From Panaeolus papilionaceus (Eukaryota > Basidiomycota > Agaricomycetes > Agaricales), in NCBI GenBank assembly GCA_015501605.1, contig JADNRZ010000022.1, positions 124,001 through 188,000 on the forward strand: a stretch of DNA of 64,000 nucleotides. Direction: 5' to 3'. The notes below the pieces were generated by a model. That model did no database searches and was not told the DNA's origin. It was given only the letters and a program-made list of their open reading frames with translations. Position numbers and translations under genes: made by a program. Shown one piece after another: positions 59,126 through 64,000 of the stretch (position 1 is the stretch's first letter; each line of letters opens with the position of its first letter).

Positions 59126-60785
59126 TCAACTGTAATCCAAGACACCGTCGCGAACCTCTGACCATAGAAAGGCCGACTCATACGAGCCAAAAGCACAATC
59201 GAGGGTTTCTATGTTTGGGAACAAATGTTTGAGCATCATGATCATGGGTTCGACGCATGTCTGACCAAGGGGTGAATCGTTGACATTCAAGCGCCAAAGC
59301 GAAGCTTCCGCACGATCCAACAGGTTCCGATGCGCGTTTCCTGCATCGGACAGTGCACTTGAAAAGTCTACAGGAATAGCCGACAGGTCGGTGGCATCAA
59401 ATGTAAGGTCCAAGGTCTCGAGGTAAGGGCAAAGTTCTGCCAACACTCTGAGACCTCGAGGGGTTATGCGTGGTGGACACAGGGAAGTGGGTAATGGAAT
59501 GATGAGAACTCGAAGATATGGCCATGACTCGCCCATCAGCCTGAGGTCAGAATTTATGACCACGAATGGCGTGAATGACCTGAAGGACAACTTCCTGAGG
59601 TTCTGTAGCTGATACAAGGGATGAAGATGGCTGACCATCGTCGAATCAAAGCCTGGCCTATGATAGCCCATTTCAAACGAAATTTCGACGAGGTCATTCG
59701 TCGATAAAAGACACAGCTGTTGCCAGATTCGCTCGTAGAAAGGGACCTGACTGTATTCTACAGACTCCTGACGTGCTGTTGCGCAGAAGGAACGAAGGCC
59801 TGCTCCTTGAATGATTTCGCATAGTAATACTATGCATTCAAGAGAGCCTTGGAAATTGATAGTGTGTATTTTCGGTACTTGCAAACGGCAAAGGCGTGCG
59901 TGTGCATTAGAAGGTGTAGGAGTGCTATGACTACGGTCGAAGCACCAGATGGACAAATGTTCGAGGTTGTTTAAAGTTGGTACTTTACCAACAATGTCCT
60001 GAAAATGAGTGCGAAGAGCCAAAGGTGTCAACTGGAATCGGAGGGCATGTACTCCGTGGATTGTGAGGAGGGCCTGTAAAGCCGAGACGTGGACAAATAC
60101 AGAGCCCAACTCCACTTGCTGAAGGCTTGGAGACATGGCGCAGGCCCGAGTAATAAAGTTTGAAGCCCATGGGTTAGGTCGATCCGTTTGCACGGGATCG
60201 GTGACAACAATCCGACGGAGGGTGGTGGAGCAGAAGAGATGAAGCACTGTACCCACCACCGTGGCGACCGTTGAGAGGTTTGGAAATGTTACAACCTCCC
60301 TGGCTGAGGAAATATAGACATAGACAGAGTCGTGGATGACCTCTGATTCGTACATCCGCGGTGAGAAATGTATTTCCTGTATCATCTGTGCGTAGCGATC
60401 AAATGCGTTCCAGTCCGGAGTTGAAACCAGCCCATCTATAAACTGAGGTGTGTAAAAATGCGTCAAAGTCGATAACATCAACCAATGGTAAGAAATATAC
60501 CCAATAACCTCTTCTGCTTTGTGCACTGGGTGACTCCAAAGCCAGTTGTGGTATTAACTTTAAAACAGGCAAAAGATGGTCTTGTCTTCGCCACAAAGCT
60601 TTCAAAGAGGGTCCCTTCAGAGCATGACATACTCTTGCAAGTGACAAAAGAGCATTGCAGCTGGATCGGTACGCTGAAGATGGCAGAAGATTGGCACCAG
60701 GTGCCGTCCCTTCCTTTTCAGTTTGAAGCCAGAATATAACCTGGCTCATTACATCGAAATTCAGGTGTGCTCCTCGCTCGTTCAT
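59126..60785 (-). CDS. F-box-like protein, lineage-specific family (paralogue)
   Basis: Exons 60785-60501 and 60442-59126 give 533 aa. Begins MNERGAHLNFDVMSQVIFWL; F-box-like N-terminus continues with NALLSLARVCHALKGPSLKALWRRQDHLLPVLKLIPQ, parallel to the gene at 55.1 kb. The intron falls at the equivalent codon. LRR-like segments include LRSFCATA, LVEISFEMGY, LRKLSFRSF, LRVLIIPLP and LETLDLTFDA, and the C-terminus has CVEPMIMMLKHLFPNIETL as in the relic at 54.5 kb. Orientation is opposite to the other copies, so the cluster was not formed by simple tandem duplication alone. Probable SCF adaptor; substrate unknown. Confidence 0.8.
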
Positions 60786-61143
60786 GCTACAGAGCTAGGT
60801 CAGATCGCGTATCCAAAAGAATTTTAAATCACATACATAGTGGCTTGAAGTAAACCCATCCTCGTGCAAGTGTGCTACTTATCTGATTATTAGACGCTGG
60901 TCCCACGGTCCTCAAGGCTGCTCAACACAACCCAAGCTGTTGACGAGCTTCTACAACAACAACTATCAAGTCGGTTTCTTGTAAACGTGTTCTCACGCAC
61001 TTGCACCAAGAAAATGCAGCGAGTCCACGTACGATTCTCAGAGTGGTATTGCTAGACGTTCGGTATTCAGCATTCCGTCCATTAGTCGAATTCGTCCATA
61101 CTATACATATATAAATAGGTATCCCAGGGTAAAGGCATTATTA
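60786..61143. other. Intergenic
   Basis: 0.36 kb between the F-box start codon and the TRS130 stop codon on the same strand; probably promoter of the F-box gene. Nothing else seen. Confidence 0.6.
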
Positions 61144-64000
61144 TCAGCCCGATCCCATCCCTACCACAAATGTACTTCTGCCGCCTCTAGGAAGAATAAG
61201 GACCTTTTCAGCCCCATGAATTTGATACGTCTCGAGACTTGGAACAGCCAATGAACCCATGGTCAATGCCCCAGAGACAGGAAGTGCGGTTATCGATATT
61301 CGTGGCAGCAAGAATTCGCCATGATGCAGGGCAATGAGGGTGATTGGGACAACGTGAGTTTCACCATCCTACGATACCTTTAAGTGTCAAGATTCGTAGA
61401 AACTGTATGCGACTCACTCTTGCTACAAAGTCCCCACGTTTAGGCCCACTGACAAGCCACTCACGAATGGCTTCCTCGATGTTATAACGAAGAAGGTATT
61501 GCTGATCCCGATCGTCCACATTCGAACCCCAATGGAAGCTTGTGTGGATAGTGAGATTGGCAGATATGGGTTGGCCAGCATACAACGCCGGCAATTCGTT
61601 TGAGCCTGACTCCTTGGCAAACGGCGTTGACAAAACAGCAATACGGACAGCGGCAACAATCTACAGGAGGGTTGAGACACACGACACTTTTTTAAAAAAA
61701 GGAAACGAGCTGGACTGACATTCATAGAGGGAACGTCGACAGGAATATATATTTCACGCCAAGCCCCATCAGGTGGGTCTGCGTGTCGGTGCTCTGCAAG
61801 ATTCTGGCCATGGTTCAGCATTGCAAATGGGCATGTGACGTCAAAAGTACCTGTCTCGCTTTTTGCAACAGTTCTCCAATCTCTCCAGGTTCCTTCTGCA
61901 CATCGGGGACATGGAGCTCCCCAGTAATGTCATAGAGATAAACCCAGGCAGCGTCACTTTCCAGAGCGTTTATCAGCTTGCTAACAACGAGGATTCGGTG
62001 TTGATGCGATGCTGGTGTTCCTTTGACAAGTTTCCGGACTTCTTTCTCTATAATGGACTCGACCTCCTCTCGAAGCATTCGATATTTTATCATTAGATTC
62101 AACGATTCCTTTACTTTGGAAAATTTAAAAATATGATCAGAGAGTAACTGCTGACAACTTACCAGGGCCCGACGACGAATCCAGTGAAAAGAGGAAGTTG
62201 GCAGGCTGATCAGGTGTCACAGTCTGACAAGAGGTGGTTAATGGGAATAAACTTCAAGAAGAGGTGTTACATACAACGACACGTCGTTTTGTTGTCGACG
62301 GAGTGATCTTAAGGCCATCTGGCCCTCCTGGTGGAAGATCTAAAGAAGCATCGCAAATCCGGATATGTTGATGGCTCATCGTGGACACCGTGAACTTGGA
62401 AATAAGCTTTGTGCCTCGGAAAAAATCCTCGACGTTGACTTGCAAAGGTAATGTTGTGATCAAAACCCTTGTGAAACGCGATACGCGCACAATAGAAGGC
62501 TCGTCAGTTGTGATGTATTCCACTTCTAAAAGTACTTTCTGTTGAATGTGAGTTTCGTAGACAGAGATCAAGAACCTTAGCCATACCATAGCCGTAAGCG
62601 CAGATGCATCTGAGTGAGGAACCAGGAAAGTCAATGTCGAGTCCTTCCGAACATTGTCCACCTCTATCCCTCCTACGGTAGGTCTGTATATTTGATCTGG
62701 CTCCTCATCTTCGCTATCATCACCATCACCATCATCGCCTTCACCTGAACTGGAATCGCTATCGGACAAATCTACGAAGTTGTTTAAATACGCTGTTACA
62801 AATGAAGTGGTGAAAAATATACCATCATCTAGCAATGTTGCTTGCTGGGGCCGGAAGCTCACAGAGTGAGACGACAATCGCACCTTGAGATGGGATACGG
62901 CATTTCTTCCTGTCGTGACCACCACCATGGCTGATGGGGGTTTACTAAGCTCGACTAAGGGGGGTTCTGAGTTACGATAAGAGGCAGAGATGGCAGTAAT
63001 AAGGATTCACTTCTGTTGGACTGGTACACTCTTGCGTCCAGCGCTAAAGGGTCATCAGGGACCCTCACCAATAGAGGTTTACCAGATTGGGCTTGAGACT
63101 GCGAGCCTTTCCGGTAATTCGATTGTAGAAGTAGACGACCAGCTCGTATTTCACGGGAATCCAGCATGAAGGTACCCGATGTGGACGACTTCATTCATTG
63201 GTCAATACATTTGCTCAAGAAAAAATGTGGAATGCGCTACTCACCGGACAAAACAGCGTCACGTCCGTTTTCCCTGGCTGGCAGCCATTTGGTATGGCAC
63301 AGGTATATCGGAATTTCTCTGACTCCCTACCAATTAGTGTTATAGATATTTCATCAGCGGGGAATACCTGCGATAAAATGAGCGGGGAGGGACTCCAAAA
63401 GGGCAAACCACTTACGCATAATAAATGATTAGTTATTGTTACATCAAGGTAAGAACCGTCTCTATTTTCATCTAAAGAGGCATTGCTGGACACGCGAACT
63501 GACAAAACGGGGTGATCAGGATGAGCCAGATCTAAACCTATATGTTAGTTTTCTTCCCAACACGCAGGGAGAGAAAACCTACCACTGTCTAACTTCTCGG
63601 ATGCCAGCCGTAAAGAGCTGACCAAAGTGGAGATATAATCGATTTTGTCGTTTTGGTGGGACAACATGTTCGCCCCATGATGTTCCACATAGCTCTTGAG
63701 AAATGAAAGCACTATATGAATCCATTCTCGATCCTGAGACTTCTGCAGTATGGCATGGGTATCCAGCGCCCGCGAAAGCATCAACGACTCCAAAGTCGTC
63801 CATGCATGGGGAGCATAATGGGCAGGGAGTGACGTAAAAGTATTAAGGGCCCCTTCAATATTTCCTCGATGACTATGTTACGTGAGGATAAGAGATCCTA
63901 TGGGTAAGATACAGCACACTTACAGTTCAAGAGCAGCAAGATAGCCATGTAGCTTCAGTGCAAATTTTCGTCGTCCGGCTTTGGCGTACAAATCTATAGC
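61144..64000 (-). CDS. TRS130: TRAPPII complex subunit TRS130/TRAPPC10, C-terminal part
   Basis: Specific subunit of TRAPPII, the GEF for Ypt31/Rab11 at late Golgi/endosomes. Thirteen exons lie in the window (64000-63924, 63872-63583, 63531-63416, 63367-63245, 63188-63011, 62954-62823, 62771-62587, 62538-62275, 62223-62163, 62113-61851, 61791-61720, 61660-61418, 61368-61144), about 742 aa; the start lies beyond 64000. The C-terminal block IREWLVSGPKRGDFVARDGE, VVPITLIALHHGEFLLPRI and METYQ-type end LAVPSLETYQIHGAEKVLIL followed by PRGGRSTFVVGMGSG is the conserved fungal Trs130 tail. TRAPPC10-like beta-rich middle: VNVEDFFRGTKLISKFTVST. An acidic insert (DSDSSSGEGDDGDGDDSEDEE) is at about 62695-62770. 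The 48-nt intron 62586-62539 is a multiple of three, so retention cannot be ruled out from frame alone. Confidence 0.88.

Noticed and set aside
1..64000. CRISPR array, bacterial operon or secondary-metabolite cluster
   Set aside because: No regularly spaced direct repeats, and the gene content is dispersed eukaryotic housekeeping genes with introns; no polyketide or peptide synthetase is present.

Overview
This is nuclear DNA from a filamentous basidiomycete, most likely an Agaricomycete. Nearly every housekeeping gene is cut by many 45-65 bp spliceosomal introns with CTNA[C/T] branch points. The proteins are fungal in type, F-box/leucine-rich-repeat-like genes occur as dispersed copies, and a nuclear tRNA carries an intron at the standard 37/38 position. 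Exon boundaries were deduced by eye from splice signals, reading phase and remembered protein families; no search was run.

Layout. 1-460: 3' end of an IAH1-like esterase. 1.25-3.94 kb: CDC25/Mih1 phosphatase. 5.6-7.05 kb (-): cystathionine gamma-lyase, with a non-autonomous DNA transposon (7269-8434, 8-bp target duplication) about 200 bp upstream of its start codon. 9.7-11.8 kb: CCT1 chaperonin subunit. 12.2-16.0 kb: APC3/Cdc27. 16.6-17.6 kb: acidic Ser-rich orphan. 20.55-23.6 kb (-): SRR1-like gene with two very long introns. 24.6-25.6 kb (-): TMA20/MCT-1. 26.2-30.3 kb (-): exportin CRM1, 16 coding exons. 31.0-32.3 kb: medium-chain oxidoreductase. 32.5-33.1 kb: ALG13. 33.3-34.2 kb: TRM9. 34.3-35.1 kb (-): NAC alpha. 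35.3-38.3 kb: TSC1/hamartin. 38.7-41.1 kb: HSP90 with heat-shock elements. 41.1-50.4 kb: gene-poor and rich in ACGCGT, with one two-exon orphan. 50.5-51.2 kb: SP/TP-rich orphan. 52.3-53.6 kb: phosphoserine aminotransferase. 54.5-60.8 kb: an F-box-like family (one relic, two intact genes) around a tRNA-Asn(GTT) and two tRNA fragments. 61.1-64.0 kb (-): 3' part of TRAPPII subunit TRS130/TRAPPC10.

There is no operon-style grouping. Cell-cycle genes (CDC25, APC3), proteostasis genes (CCT1, NAC alpha, HSP90, TMA20, CRM1) and TOR control (TSC1) lie among metabolic genes. Several neighbours are divergent (CRM1/oxidoreductase, NAC alpha/TSC1) or tightly convergent (TRM9/NAC alpha, 82 bp apart).

The most unusual signal is at RNA level. 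The long introns are devoid of AG on the coding strand from just after a branch-point-like sequence to the acceptor. The two longest cases, 521 and 607 nt without one AG, are both in the SRR1-like gene. This fits strong selection for scanning from a distant branch point to the first AG. Other notable features are two GC-AG introns (a third is possible), two candidate introns of only 31-32 nt in one gene, the transposon upstream of CYS3, and a tRNA relic apparently split in its T-arm with an intact tRNA-Asn inside the split.
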